Numbered from the stretch's first letter, positions 1 to 5,410 are shown. The stretch: DNA of 5,410 nt from Woeseia sp. (GCA_018701055.1 JABIUH010000370.1:1-5410); one strand, 5' to 3'. Numbers and translations: made by a program. The notes: generated by a model not told the origin, from the sequence alone.

Positions 1-123
1 CTCTCGCTCCATCATGAGCGGTAAGCGGTGAATGACCACGTTCAAGAAGCTGCCGACCAGTAGCGCAAGTATGAACGCTGCCGCAATAAAGGTCAGTGGT
101 GACTCGATCAGCAGTGCCTGCAT
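1..123 (-). CDS. pilD: PilD, prepilin peptidase/N-methyltransferase (N-terminal 41 residues only)
   Basis: Partial gene: the ATG is at 123-121 and the frame runs open off the window edge. The visible 41 residues start MQALLIESPLTFIAAAF, a hydrophobic first membrane segment (about residues 8-25), followed by GSFLNVVIHRLPLMMERE. This GSFLNVVIxRLPxMME signature is the hallmark of bifunctional prepilin peptidases (PilD/XcpA family). These inner-membrane aspartyl proteases cleave type IV prepilins after Gly and methylate the new N-terminal Phe. The Cys pairs of the cytoplasmic loop and the catalytic Asp residues lie outside the window. No strong Shine-Dalgarno is visible before the ATG. TAAAAT at 150-145 could be a -10 element but has no good -35 partner. 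The gene is 145 bp downstream of pilC, separated by a terminator-like inverted repeat, so it may not be simply cotranscribed with pilBC. Substrates encoded here are the two GFTLIEL prepilins. Identity is very likely; activity cannot be judged from a fragment. Confidence 0.93.
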   Translation of the reverse strand, partial: MQALLIESPLTFIAAAFILALLVGSFLNVVIHRLPLMMERE

Positions 124-178
124 AGTTAGCGCCCGTTTCTTGCTATTTTAATCGGAGAGTTGGTTTTGCCGAAATCAG

Positions 179-213
179 AAACCGCGTCTAGTGGTTACCC
201 CTAGACGCGGTTT
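179..213. terminator. 13-bp inverted repeat with T-tract between pilC and pilD (bidirectional or plus-strand terminator)
   Basis: The left arm aaaccgcgtctag (179-191) and right arm ctagacgcggttt (201-213) are perfect reverse complements around a 9-nt loop (192-200). Read on the plus strand the stem runs into TTTTTGTT (211-218), a good intrinsic-terminator tail. Read on the minus strand, the direction of pilC to pilD, the tail is TTTCTGATTTC, which is poorer in T. It could therefore be a leaky or attenuating terminator for pilBC transcripts, a barrier to antisense transcription entering pilC, or both. The perfect stem is visible; the termination strength in each direction is inferred. Confidence 0.75.
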
Positions 214-268
214 TTGTTCGTGCGATTTGCTGTTGTTTCATGAGTCTCGCGCTAATTGAGATTGAACC

Positions 269-1489
269 TTAAATAACGGATCCCATTTTGAAGATGGGTA
301 GATACATCGCGACAACCAAACCACCGACCAATATGCCAAGGATGGACATGATTAAAGGCTCCAACAGACTAGATAAGTTGTCGACCGCGTTGTCCACGTC
401 TTCCTCGTAGAAGTCTGCAACTTTGGCCGACATATCATCGAGAGACCCTGATTCCTCACCGACCGCGATCATTTGGATAACCATATTCGGAAACAAATCT
501 GTATTTTGCATAGATTGCTGCAATCGCTGTCCGGTGGCGACCTCGTCTTTCATCTGCAGAACGCCTACTTCATAGACAATATTGCCGGTCGCGCCAGCGA
601 CTGACTCAAGTGCTTCAACAAGCGGCACGCCTGCGGAAAACATTGTTGATAGTGTCCGCGCATAGCGAGCAATGGCGGACTTTTGGATAATGGGTCCAAT
701 GATCGGTGCATTTAATGCGAGACGATCAAGAAAATGACGCATCGGCCGGGAGCGTTTCTTGAAATAGAAGAACGAATAGCCGATTCCACCGAATAATACG
801 GCGAGCATCCAGCCTTTTTCGCGTACGAATTGCGATAGGTCGATGACCATTCTCGTGAACGCCGGCAAATCAGCACCAAAGCCCTGGAATAGATCTTCGA
901 ACGCCGGAATGACGAAGATGAGAAGAATAATGGTGACTACTAATGCGACGACCAATACGGCCAGCGGATAGGTCAACGCCTTCTTAACCTTCTTCTTGAT
1001 CGCCTCGGTTTTTTCTTTGTAGGTCGCAACCTTTTCCAGAAGGGTTTCCAGAGCACCTGCTTGTTCACCGGCTTCTACCAGGTTAACGAAAAGATCATCA
1101 AAATGGATTGGATGCTTGGCGAGTGCTTCCGCTAATGAGCTGCCGCCCTCAACGTCAGTTTTGACTGCCAGGATAAGTTTTTGCATCGAGGCATTCTCAT
1201 GGCCTGCACCGACAATTTCGAAAGCCTGAACTAACGGAATGCCAGCGCCAAGCATCGTTGCCAGCTGGCGACTGAAAATCGCAATATCACCGGGCGTGAT
1301 CTTGGCCGTCCCCCTAAACAAACCCGGACTCTGTTTCCGAATCCGATTCGGCACAACGCCCTGGCGACGTAGATCCGCACGCACAGCGGCTTCGTCAGTC
1401 GCCATGCTTTTGCCTTTGATCTTTTTGCCTTTGCGATCAGTGCCTTCCCAAGTGAATGGTGTGCTTCCTAATGCCGCTGTTTGTGCCAT
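269..1489 (-). CDS. pilC: PilC, type IV pilus inner-membrane platform protein
   Basis: This 406-residue protein is the usual length for PilC of the GspF/T2SSF family, the polytopic inner-membrane platform that connects the cytoplasmic ATPases to the pilin pool during T4P assembly and retraction. Two tandem T2SSF repeats are visible. The first (about residues 70-194) starts IFSRQLATMLGAGIPLVQAF and the second (about 273-396) starts ARYARTLSTMFSAGVPLVEAL. Each has the GE(Q/E)(A/S)G(A/S)L signature (GEQAGALE at 141-148, GEESGSLD at 344-351). Membrane segments lie near 174-195, 225-243 and 376-397, and the C-terminus MYLPIFKMG is typical. The start ATG at 1489 is preceded by an AAGAGAA Shine-Dalgarno-like stretch at suitable spacing, and the N-terminal TPFTWEGTDRKGKKIKG matches the family opening, which supports this start. 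It lies 32 bp after pilB and is almost certainly cotranscribed with it. No truncation or frameshift is seen. Confidence 0.97.
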   Translation of the reverse strand: MAQTAALGSTPFTWEGTDRKGKKIKGKSMATDEAAVRADLRRQGVVPNRIRKQSPGLFRGTAKITPGDIAIFSRQLATMLGAGIPLVQAFEIVGAGHENASMQKLILAVKTDVEGGSSLAEALAKHPIHFDDLFVNLVEAGEQAGALETLLEKVATYKEKTEAIKKKVKKALTYPLAVLVVALVVTIILLIFVIPAFEDLFQGFGADLPAFTRMVIDLSQFVREKGWMLAVLFGGIGYSFFYFKKRSRPMRHFLDRLALNAPIIGPIIQKSAIARYARTLSTMFSAGVPLVEALESVAGATGNIVYEVGVLQMKDEVATGQRLQQSMQNTDLFPNMVIQMIAVGEESGSLDDMSAKVADFYEEDVDNAVDNLSSLLEPLIMSILGILVGGLVVAMYLPIFKMGSVI

Positions 1490-1521
1490 TGTAGTTCTCT
1501 TCTATTTAGTCGGACGATGAA

Positions 1522-3240
1522 TTATTCGATCGTCACCCTGTTGATTTCCACCAGGCTGGTCAATCCGTCTTTGACTTTGTTTAGACCCGCGTGACGCAAA
1601 TCGAGAACCCCCTCACTTTTCGCTTGGTCAGCGATCTGTAGTGCATTGCCGCCTTCCATTATTATTCTTCCCATGACCTCAGATACTTCCATTACCTGGA
1701 AGATGCCGAGACGGCCTTTGTAGCCATCGTTGCAACTCTTACAGCCTACGGCCCCAAATACTGTTAGACCGTTCTCAATATCGTCCGCATGGAACCCTTC
1801 TTTTTCCAGCGCTTCGCGCGGAATGTCCTGCAATTCTTTGCAGTTGTCACACAACTTTCGAGCGAGGCGCTGCGCGATAATCAAGCTCACAGACGTCGCA
1901 ATTGCGTATGGCTTGACGCCCATATCAACTAGCCTGGTTAGCGTTCGTGGTGCGTCGTTTGTGTGAAGTGTGGATAAAACAAGGTGACCCGTTTGTGCCG
2001 CCTTAATGGCGATCTCTGCAGTTTCCAGGTCGCGAATCTCGCCGACCATGATTACATCCGGATCCTGGCGTAGAAAAGCCTTTAGCGCAGATGCAAACGT
2101 TAAGCCGACCTTTGGATTAACGTTGACCTGGTTTATCCCAACTAAGTTAATTTCTGCAGGATCTTCAGCCGTTGAGATATTCCGGTCTTCTGTATTCAGG
2201 ATATTAAGACCGGTGTAAAGCGAAACTGTCTTACCGGAACCGGTTGGCCCAGTCACCAGGATCATCCCATACGGTTTATCCAGGTGTTTTTGGTAGAGCG
2301 CCTTCTGCGCCGTATCGTAACCAAGCGCGTCGATACCCAACTTCGCGCTGGAAGGATCCAGGATACGGAGTACGATTTTTTCCCCAAACAATGTTGGGCA
2401 GGTATTGACACGAAAATCGATCGCGCGATTTTTGGACAGACGCATTTTAATACGGCCATCCTGAGGCACGCGCCGTTCCGCGATATCCATTCGGGACATT
2501 ACCTTCAGGCGCGCACAAACCTTATTTGAGAGAGCGACAGGAGGTTGCGCAACCTCCGAAAGAACGCCGTCCAATCGTGTTCTAACGCGAAAAATCTTCT
2601 CGTACGGTTCGAAGTGAATATCTGAGGCGCCGCGTTTGATTGCATCCAGAAGAACCTTATTGACGAAACGAACGACTGGCGCGTCTTCGATATCGTCTTT
2701 GGTTACGCCATCATCTTCTTGCTCGTCGCCACCTATATCCAGGTTTTCAAGATCGAAATCGTCGTCATCCAAGGATGACATAGAGGTGTCGACTGCTTCG
2801 AGCGCCTTCGCAATGCGTTCCTGAAGTTTGGCCTCTTCAACTACAACCGGGTCAATGCGCAAACTGGTTTGAAATTTTACGTCATCGATGGCTTGCAAAT
2901 AGGTTGGGTCAGATATGCCCAGAAATAATCGTTGACCACGTTTGACCAAGGGTAGAACGCGATGCTTGGCGAGTAGTTTTTGATCGACCGCGCGAATGGT
3001 TTCTACTTCGATCTCGAGTGCGTCGAGATCCAGTAACGGCACGCCGAACTCGTGCGACGCGGCAACAGCGATCGCCCGCGAATCTGCCAGCTCGTTGGCT
3101 ACGAGATAGGAGACTAACGGTTCCTTCGCTTTTCGAGCCGCGTCAGCTGCTTCTAGTACCGCCTCTTCCGTGACAATACCGTCCTGCACCAGGCGTCTTG
3201 GCAAACCCGAAAGTGTTGGTTGAGAAGCCGTTACAGCCAT
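1522..3240 (-). CDS. pilB: PilB, type IV pilus extension ATPase
   Basis: This 572-residue protein is a full-length PilB, the hexameric cytoplasmic GspE-family ATPase that drives pilus extension through PilC. An N-terminal MshEN-type domain (about residues 8-150) is joined by a very acidic linker (about 157-187, with a DDDD run) to the N2 domain, which begins APVVRFVNKVLLDAIKRGASDIHFEP (187-212). The C-terminal ATPase has Walker A GPTGSGKT (331-338), an Asp box with TAEDPAEI (357-364), Walker B IMVGEIRD (397-404) and a His box TLHTND (424-429). A zinc-binding tetracysteine follows: C464, C467, C500, C503. The Asp-box sequence is EDPAE where family members usually read EDPVE; the acidic residues are kept, so activity is expected. 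TLHTND and the tetracysteine favour PilB over PilT or PilU. The ATG at 3240 has an AAGGGA Shine-Dalgarno about 10 nt upstream and the N-terminus aligns with Pseudomonas PilB from LSGL onward. pilC follows after 32 bp. No good promoter is obvious in the 176-bp gap upstream, although a CRP-like site is there. Confidence 0.97.
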   Translation of the reverse strand: MAVTASQPTLSGLPRRLVQDGIVTEEAVLEAADAARKAKEPLVSYLVANELADSRAIAVAASHEFGVPLLDLDALEIEVETIRAVDQKLLAKHRVLPLVKRGQRLFLGISDPTYLQAIDDVKFQTSLRIDPVVVEEAKLQERIAKALEAVDTSMSSLDDDDFDLENLDIGGDEQEDDGVTKDDIEDAPVVRFVNKVLLDAIKRGASDIHFEPYEKIFRVRTRLDGVLSEVAQPPVALSNKVCARLKVMSRMDIAERRVPQDGRIKMRLSKNRAIDFRVNTCPTLFGEKIVLRILDPSSAKLGIDALGYDTAQKALYQKHLDKPYGMILVTGPTGSGKTVSLYTGLNILNTEDRNISTAEDPAEINLVGINQVNVNPKVGLTFASALKAFLRQDPDVIMVGEIRDLETAEIAIKAAQTGHLVLSTLHTNDAPRTLTRLVDMGVKPYAIATSVSLIIAQRLARKLCDNCKELQDIPREALEKEGFHADDIENGLTVFGAVGCKSCNDGYKGRLGIFQVMEVSEVMGRIIMEGGNALQIADQAKSEGVLDLRHAGLNKVKDGLTSLVEINRVTIE

Positions 3241-3326
3241 TGAATCTGGGTCCCTTAGCTTTTTAACACGCAGTCTTTGCGGGTTTCACAGTCTCACTGA
3301 TCTCAGAGCCCGGATCAACTGGATTT

Positions 3327-3342
3327 TGTGCTGTTGTTCACA
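3327..3342. promoter_or_regulatory. candidate CRP/Vfr-family binding site upstream of pilB
   Basis: TGTGC-N6-TCACA reads 9 of 10 to the CRP-family core TGTGA-N6-TCACA with exact 6-bp spacing. It lies 87-102 bp upstream of the pilB ATG in non-coding sequence. CRP homologues (Vfr in Pseudomonas, Clp in Xanthomonas) are known regulators of T4P and twitching. I could not find a convincing sigma-70 -10/-35 pair at class I or class II distance on the minus strand, so the promoter it would serve is unidentified. The match is seen; binding is inferred. Confidence 0.4.
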
Positions 3343-3416
3343 GTTGAGGAGTTTCATTAAGTCAAGCGGTCAAATAGCAGCCATTTTGCTGAAAAAGAAC
3401 AGTTTATGGCGAGAAA

Positions 3417-3905
3417 TTAGGCCCTGCAGTTCGTTGGCAAATATCGGGCTTGCACAGTTGGCGCAATGTGCGCGGAGCCACCATTTAGCAGGGCCCCGGC
3501 CGGCGGTGGGGCGAACCCGCAGCGCCATAGGACGATGTCGCTACGAGATTCGTAGGGTGTAAGCGAGAGTACCGTGCCAATGATGTCCTGATGGGCCAGC
3601 GGGCCACCAAAAGTAACGTCGATACGACCATCGTCGATCTCTACCGAGCTAACGAAGCTGCCGCGAGTGTCGGTTGCAATTGGCGTCATGCCGCTGGCAA
3701 CTCGGTTCGCGGGTGCAACGCCACCAATCGTATAGGCGTCGATCACCGGTACTTTCGCGCCAGCAGCGAAATTAATTCCCTCTGCCACTTGTGCACGAAC
3801 CGTATAAGTTTGATAAGCAGCAACTGCCAGTGACGCCAGAATGCCGATGATTGCGATGACAATGATGAGTTCAATTAGGGTAAATCCCCTGGAGCGATAT
3901 GACAT
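3417..3905 (-). CDS. second type IVa pilin (PilA-like, divergent paralogue lacking Pro22)
   Basis: This 162-residue prepilin has a 7-residue basic leader MSYRSRG, then the processing site G^F and FTLIELIIVIAIIGILASLAVAAYQTYTVRAQ. PilD would cut after Gly7; Glu12 is the Glu5 of the mature pilin and Gly21 is Gly14. The open frame extends upstream to 4010, but the ATG at 3905 is preferred: it gives a normal leader and has GGAA about 9 nt upstream, whereas the ATG at 3926 would give a 14-residue leader with no visible Shine-Dalgarno. The C-terminal region has two cysteines (C129 in LWRCG, C160 in LPTNC) that should form the D-region disulfide loop, with 30 residues between them against 14 in PilA. 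The overall plan and the ending (YLPTNCRA versus WLPAACRP) show it is a PilA paralogue, not a FimU/PilE-type minor pilin. Mature position 22 is Ala instead of the near-universal Pro. It is separated from pilA by a strong terminator, so it is probably expressed independently, as a minor or alternative subunit. Confidence 0.9.
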   Translation of the reverse strand: MSYRSRGFTLIELIIVIAIIGILASLAVAAYQTYTVRAQVAEGINFAAGAKVPVIDAYTIGGVAPANRVASGMTPIATDTRGSFVSSVEIDDGRIDVTFGGPLAHQDIIGTVLSLTPYESRSDIVLWRCGFAPPPAGALLNGGSAHIAPTVQARYLPTNCRA

Positions 3906-3930
3906 TGGTCTGTTCCGGTCGCGCATTGCT

Positions 3931-3985
3931 TTGGCTGGAGAGCCCAGCCGATGATGGTCAAGATTACCTTGATTATCTGGATAAT
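3931..3985. repeat. three consecutive small dyads upstream of the second pilin gene
   Basis: Three adjacent inverted repeats precede the second pilin gene. GGCTGG/CCAGCC (3933-3938 and 3944-3949, 5-nt loop) is a GC-rich hairpin about 28 nt before the ATG. TCAAG/CTTGA (3958-3962 and 3968-3972, 5-nt spacer) follows. ATTATC-TG-GATAAT (3972-3985) is a compact operator-like dyad. On the minus strand GATAAT at 3977-3972 is 5 of 6 to a sigma-70 -10 box, but the -35 candidates (TTGGAT at 15-bp spacing) are weak. The dyads could be operators overlapping a promoter, a structured leader, or chance in a short region. Confidence 0.35.
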
Positions 3986-4201
3986 TCACATGATCCAATT
4001 GGCGCGGCAATCGTACGCGCGGTCACATATCACTAACGCACCGCTCAGCTCGTCCAAAATAGCCCCGACAATTTTGTGGCCTTTAGTGGTGGTCAAAAAA
4101 GTTCTCAATTCGTCTGTTTAGCCGCTTTTTATATTTCGATTGGTGTGAATTGATCTTGAGTGTTGGCGCGAGGGAAAGCGCTGCTGCTCCACTAGACGGG
4201 C
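3986..4201. other. intergenic stretch between the pilA terminator and the second pilin gene; no gene seen
   Basis: Together with the dyads and the pilA 3' region this forms a 376-bp non-coding interval between the two pilin genes. No plausible protein, tRNA or recognisable small RNA is seen in it. On the minus strand TTGACC (4095-4090) and TTGAGA (4107-4102) resemble -35 boxes but have no good -10 partner. GG-N10-GT (4081-4068) is only a poor sigma-54 match. If the second pilin has its own promoter it should be here, but I cannot place it with confidence. Confidence 0.5.
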
Positions 4202-4233
4202 AAAAAAAAACCCCGATCAAAGACCGGGGTTTT
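4202..4233 (-). terminator. intrinsic terminator after pilA
   Basis: On the minus strand CCCCGGTC-TTT-GATCGGGG forms an 8-bp stem (one G-U pair, 3-nt loop, arms 4229-4222 and 4218-4211), extended by AAAA/TTTT pairs, and runs into nine T residues (4210-4202). It is a canonical strong Rho-independent terminator starting about 50 nt after the pilA stop. It should make pilA a monocistronic, high-copy transcript and uncouple the second pilin gene from it. Confidence 0.93.
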
Positions 4234-4281
4234 CTTAATCCGTATTGAAGATTGCTTCGAAAAGCGGCCTTCAAAAAATAA

Positions 4282-4710
4282 TTACGGACGGCAAGCTGCT
4301 GGCAGCCATTTGTTCTGCAAGCCAGCGCCATTTGCACAAGTCCAGCCGATGCTGCCAGTGTTGTCTATCGCGGTCATTGTCAACGTCGCGGCGGCGATGT
4401 TGGCGTTCGCGCTGTTGCCATAAGTTACGGTAACCACGGCGCCTGCAACCTGCACACCGGTTACATATTTGCCAACAATAGTTCCGGCTAACGCGAGTCC
4501 AGCGACCGTGTTGTCCGCCGGGAATGCGCCCTGGTCCTGAAAGTACTCAGTTACTGCAGCTTTAGCACCACCAGAGAGGTTCAAGCCTTCAGAAACCTGT
4601 GCACGAATCGTGTAGTCCTGATAAGCCGGAATAGCGATCGCAGCCAAAATGCCGATAATGGCAACTACGATCATAAGTTCGATTAATGTAAAACCTTGTT
4701 GTTTCTTCAT
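4282..4710 (-). CDS. pilA: PilA, major type IVa pilin precursor
   Basis: This 142-residue prepilin has the classical 6-residue leader MKKQQG followed by FTLIELMIVVAIIGILAAIAIPAYQDYTIRAQ. PilD would cut after Gly6, leaving an N-methylated Phe1. Glu11 is the essential Glu5 of the mature pilin, and Gly20 and Pro28 are Gly14 and Pro22. The rest is a small pilin head rich in Ala, Gly, Val and Thr, with a C-terminal D-region disulfide loop C125-C140 ending WLPAACRP. An ATG 15 nt upstream (4725) is in frame but is rejected because it overlaps the Shine-Dalgarno of the 4710 start. The gene has a consensus sigma-54 promoter, a PilR-type upstream array, an approximately 65-nt leader and its own strong terminator, all consistent with the major subunit under PilS/PilR control. 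No C-terminal Ser glycosylation signal of the Pseudomonas group I kind is seen. Confidence 0.97.
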   Translation of the reverse strand: MKKQQGFTLIELMIVVAIIGILAAIAIPAYQDYTIRAQVSEGLNLSGGAKAAVTEYFQDQGAFPADNTVAGLALAGTIVGKYVTGVQVAGAVVTVTYGNSANANIAAATLTMTAIDNTGSIGWTCANGAGLQNKWLPAACRP

Positions 4711-4718
4711 CTCAGTTA

Positions 4719-4724
4719 TCTCCA
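4719..4724 (-). promoter_or_regulatory. Shine-Dalgarno that fixes the pilA start
   Basis: TGGAGA reads on the minus strand at 4724-4719, with GGAG ending 9 nt before the ATG at 4710. The alternative upstream ATG (4725-4723) overlaps this motif, so translation from it would have no ribosome binding site and would give an atypical 11-residue leader. Confidence 0.85.
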
Positions 4725-4786
4725 TGAATTTTGAGAGTGTTAGTCAGTCGTAAAGCTACGGCGAATTCTTCTGTACGATACATAAA

Positions 4787-4802
4787 GCAATCCCCGTGCC
4801 AA
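4787..4802 (-). promoter_or_regulatory. sigma-54 (RpoN) -24/-12 promoter of pilA
   Basis: The minus strand reads TTGGCACGGGGATTGC, a full match to the RpoN consensus TGGCAC-N5-TTGC with the invariant GG and GC 10 bp apart. Transcription should start near 4775, leaving a leader of about 65 nt before the pilA ATG. RpoN dependence requires an AAA+ activator, and the gene immediately upstream is pilR, which encodes one. This mirrors pilA control in Pseudomonas. Confidence 0.95.
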
Positions 4803-4830
4803 GTTTTCTCTTGATGCCGTAGGTTATTGA

Positions 4831-4843
4831 ATATTAATTGATT
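4831..4843 (-). promoter_or_regulatory. weak candidate IHF site between enhancer and promoter
   Basis: AATCAATTAATAT on the minus strand fits the IHF consensus WATCAA-N4-TTR except at two of the last three positions. It sits in an AT-rich stretch between the sigma-54 promoter and the presumed PilR sites, where a DNA bend is commonly needed. AT-rich sequence makes such partial matches easy, so this is tentative. Confidence 0.25.
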
Positions 4844-4879
4844 TATGTATTTCGTAACGTAATTAAGTTGTTTGGATCG

Positions 4880-4936
4880 GACAGAAAGTCGGCCACTTAA
4901 TGTCAGTGTTTGTCCACAAGCGACCAAATTTGTCAC
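4880..4936. promoter_or_regulatory. candidate PilR upstream activating array (TGTC half-sites)
   Basis: TGTC occurs on the plus strand at 4901, 4911 and 4931, spaced 10 and 20 bp, that is on the same helical face. CTGTC on the gene strand lies at 4884-4880. A further GTGTCAC at 4967-4973 overlaps the pilR stop codon and shares TGTCAC with the 4931 site. Relative to the predicted start site the main cluster is at about -105 to -160, a normal enhancer distance. From memory, PilR of P. aeruginosa recognises several short sites built on (C/G)TGTC upstream of pilA. Site recognition here is inferred from that and from position. Confidence 0.6.
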
Positions 4937-4969
4937 CTCAAGCGTTGCTCGGGTGCCGTTTCCAAGGTG

Positions 4970-5410
4970 TCACTCGATGTCGAGTTTCTTGATTCGGTAA
5001 CGCAACTGCCGAAATGTCAGGCCAAGCAAACGAGCGGCGGCCGTTTTGTTGTAGCGGGTTTGCTTTAGTGCATTGACGATCGCTTGGCGCTGCACATCGT
5101 CAATCTGACTGCCGAGATTACCGCTGGTGTTTGGTGCTGGCGCAGATTCCTCGCTAGCAGGGCGAATTGCCAGATCCCCGGCACCGATCATATTGCCAGC
5201 AGACAAGGTAATAGCACGCTCGAGCATATTTTCCAGTTCTCGCACATTTCCGGGGAAGCGATAGTTTTTCAGCTCTTTGCGAGCGCTTTCGTCCAGAATT
5301 TGGGCCGATGATCCGAGCCGCGCCAGAATGTGATCCGCCAGTTTCAAGACATCGTCGCCGCGTTCTCGGAGCGCCGGCACGCGAAGTTCGATGACATTGA
5401 TGCGGTAGTA
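4970..5410 (-). CDS. pilR: PilR, sigma-54-dependent response regulator (C-terminal 146 residues)
   Basis: Partial gene: the frame is open to the window edge and the stop TGA is at 4972-4970. The visible part starts YYRINVIELRVPALRERGDD, the end of an NtrC-family AAA+ domain. It continues through NYRFPGNVRELENMLERA (fragment residues 49-66, sensor II region with the GNVREL signature), then a short Ala/Pro/Ser-rich linker (about 84-100) and a Fis-type helix-turn-helix (about 106-144, TAAARLLGLTFRQLRYRIKKL). The ending LTFRQLRYRIKKLDIE closely resembles P. aeruginosa PilR (LTFRSMRYRLKKLGID). With pilA and a consensus RpoN promoter directly downstream, assignment to PilR over other NtrC-type regulators is strong. 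The receiver domain, the GAFTGA loop and the expected partner pilS are outside the window. A GTG within the frame at 5380 is an internal codon, not a start. No terminator is evident after the stop, so some read-through toward pilA is possible. Confidence 0.93.
   Translation of the reverse strand, partial: YYRINVIELRVPALRERGDDVLKLADHILARLGSSAQILDESARKELKNYRFPGNVRELENMLERAITLSAGNMIGAGDLAIRPASEESAPAPNTSGNLGSQIDDVQRQAIVNALKQTRYNKTAAARLLGLTFRQLRYRIKKLDIE

Noticed and set aside
1239..1520. 93-aa plus-strand open frame overlapping the 5' end of pilC
   Set aside because: It lies almost wholly antisense to the well-supported pilC coding sequence, has no recognisable domain and no clear ribosome binding site; it is a shadow frame.
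3343..3416. possible terminator between the second pilin and pilB (CAGC/GCTG arms near 3379-3392)
   Set aside because: The stem is only 4 bp and is not followed by a T-run on the minus strand.
3326..3562. 78-aa plus-strand open frame over the end of the second pilin
   Set aside because: It is antisense to the pilin and covers the CRP-like site; composition is unremarkable with no domain or start signal.
3906..4010. N-terminal extension of the second pilin to the upstream ATG at 4010
   Set aside because: It would place a 42-residue leader before the G^F site, unlike type IVa prepilins. The ATG at 3905 gives a normal 7-residue leader.
4068..4082. possible sigma-54 element for the second pilin (AGGCCACAAAATTGT on the minus strand)
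   Set aside because: The -12 dinucleotide is GT rather than GC and the -24 half has several mismatches; weak next to the consensus site before pilA.
4083..4337. 84-aa minus-strand open frame spanning the end of pilA and the terminator
   Set aside because: It overlaps pilA out of frame and reads through the strong terminator hairpin and T-tract; not a credible gene.
4712..4936. 74-aa minus-strand open frame upstream of pilA
   Set aside because: It runs through the consensus sigma-54 promoter, leader and Shine-Dalgarno of pilA and has no family resemblance. The region is better explained as regulatory.

Overview
The window is one contiguous type IVa pilus (T4aP) locus. Every gene I can support lies on the minus strand, so transcription reads from high to low coordinates: pilR (C-terminal part), pilA, a second pilin gene, pilB, pilC, pilD (N-terminal part). 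The protein signatures are those of a gammaproteobacterium: PilB and PilC closely match the Pseudomonas-type proteins as I recall them, PilR ends in the usual Fis-type helix-turn-helix, and the pilins carry GFTLIEL prepilin signals with a C-terminal disulfide loop. Base composition looks intermediate. I cannot assign a genus.

Region by region (transcription order): 5410-4970 encodes the end of the NtrC-family regulator PilR. The 259-bp gap 4969-4711 is a textbook sigma-54 control region. It has a consensus -24/-12 element at 4787-4802, and 80-145 bp upstream of it a cluster of TGTC half-sites that probably bind PilR. PilA follows (4710-4282), closed by a strong intrinsic terminator (4233-4202). 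A 296-bp gap then leads to a second, divergent pilin gene (3905-3417). Three small dyads lie just upstream of its start, and it lacks the conserved Pro22 of T4a pilins. A 176-bp gap with a near-consensus CRP/Vfr-type site (3327-3342) precedes pilB (3240-1522). pilC (1489-269) follows 32 bp later. A 145-bp gap with a 13-bp perfect inverted repeat separates pilC from pilD (123 onward, running off the window).

Functionally, PilR (with a sensor kinase, presumably encoded just outside the window) would switch on pilA through RpoN. PilD would cleave and N-methylate both prepilins, and PilB would power assembly through the inner-membrane platform PilC. The second pilin would be a minor or alternative subunit. 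There is no evidence of a new system, mobile element, RNA gene or CRISPR array. The points worth a second look are the regulatory architecture, the odd second pilin, and the separation of pilD from pilBC by a terminator-like repeat.
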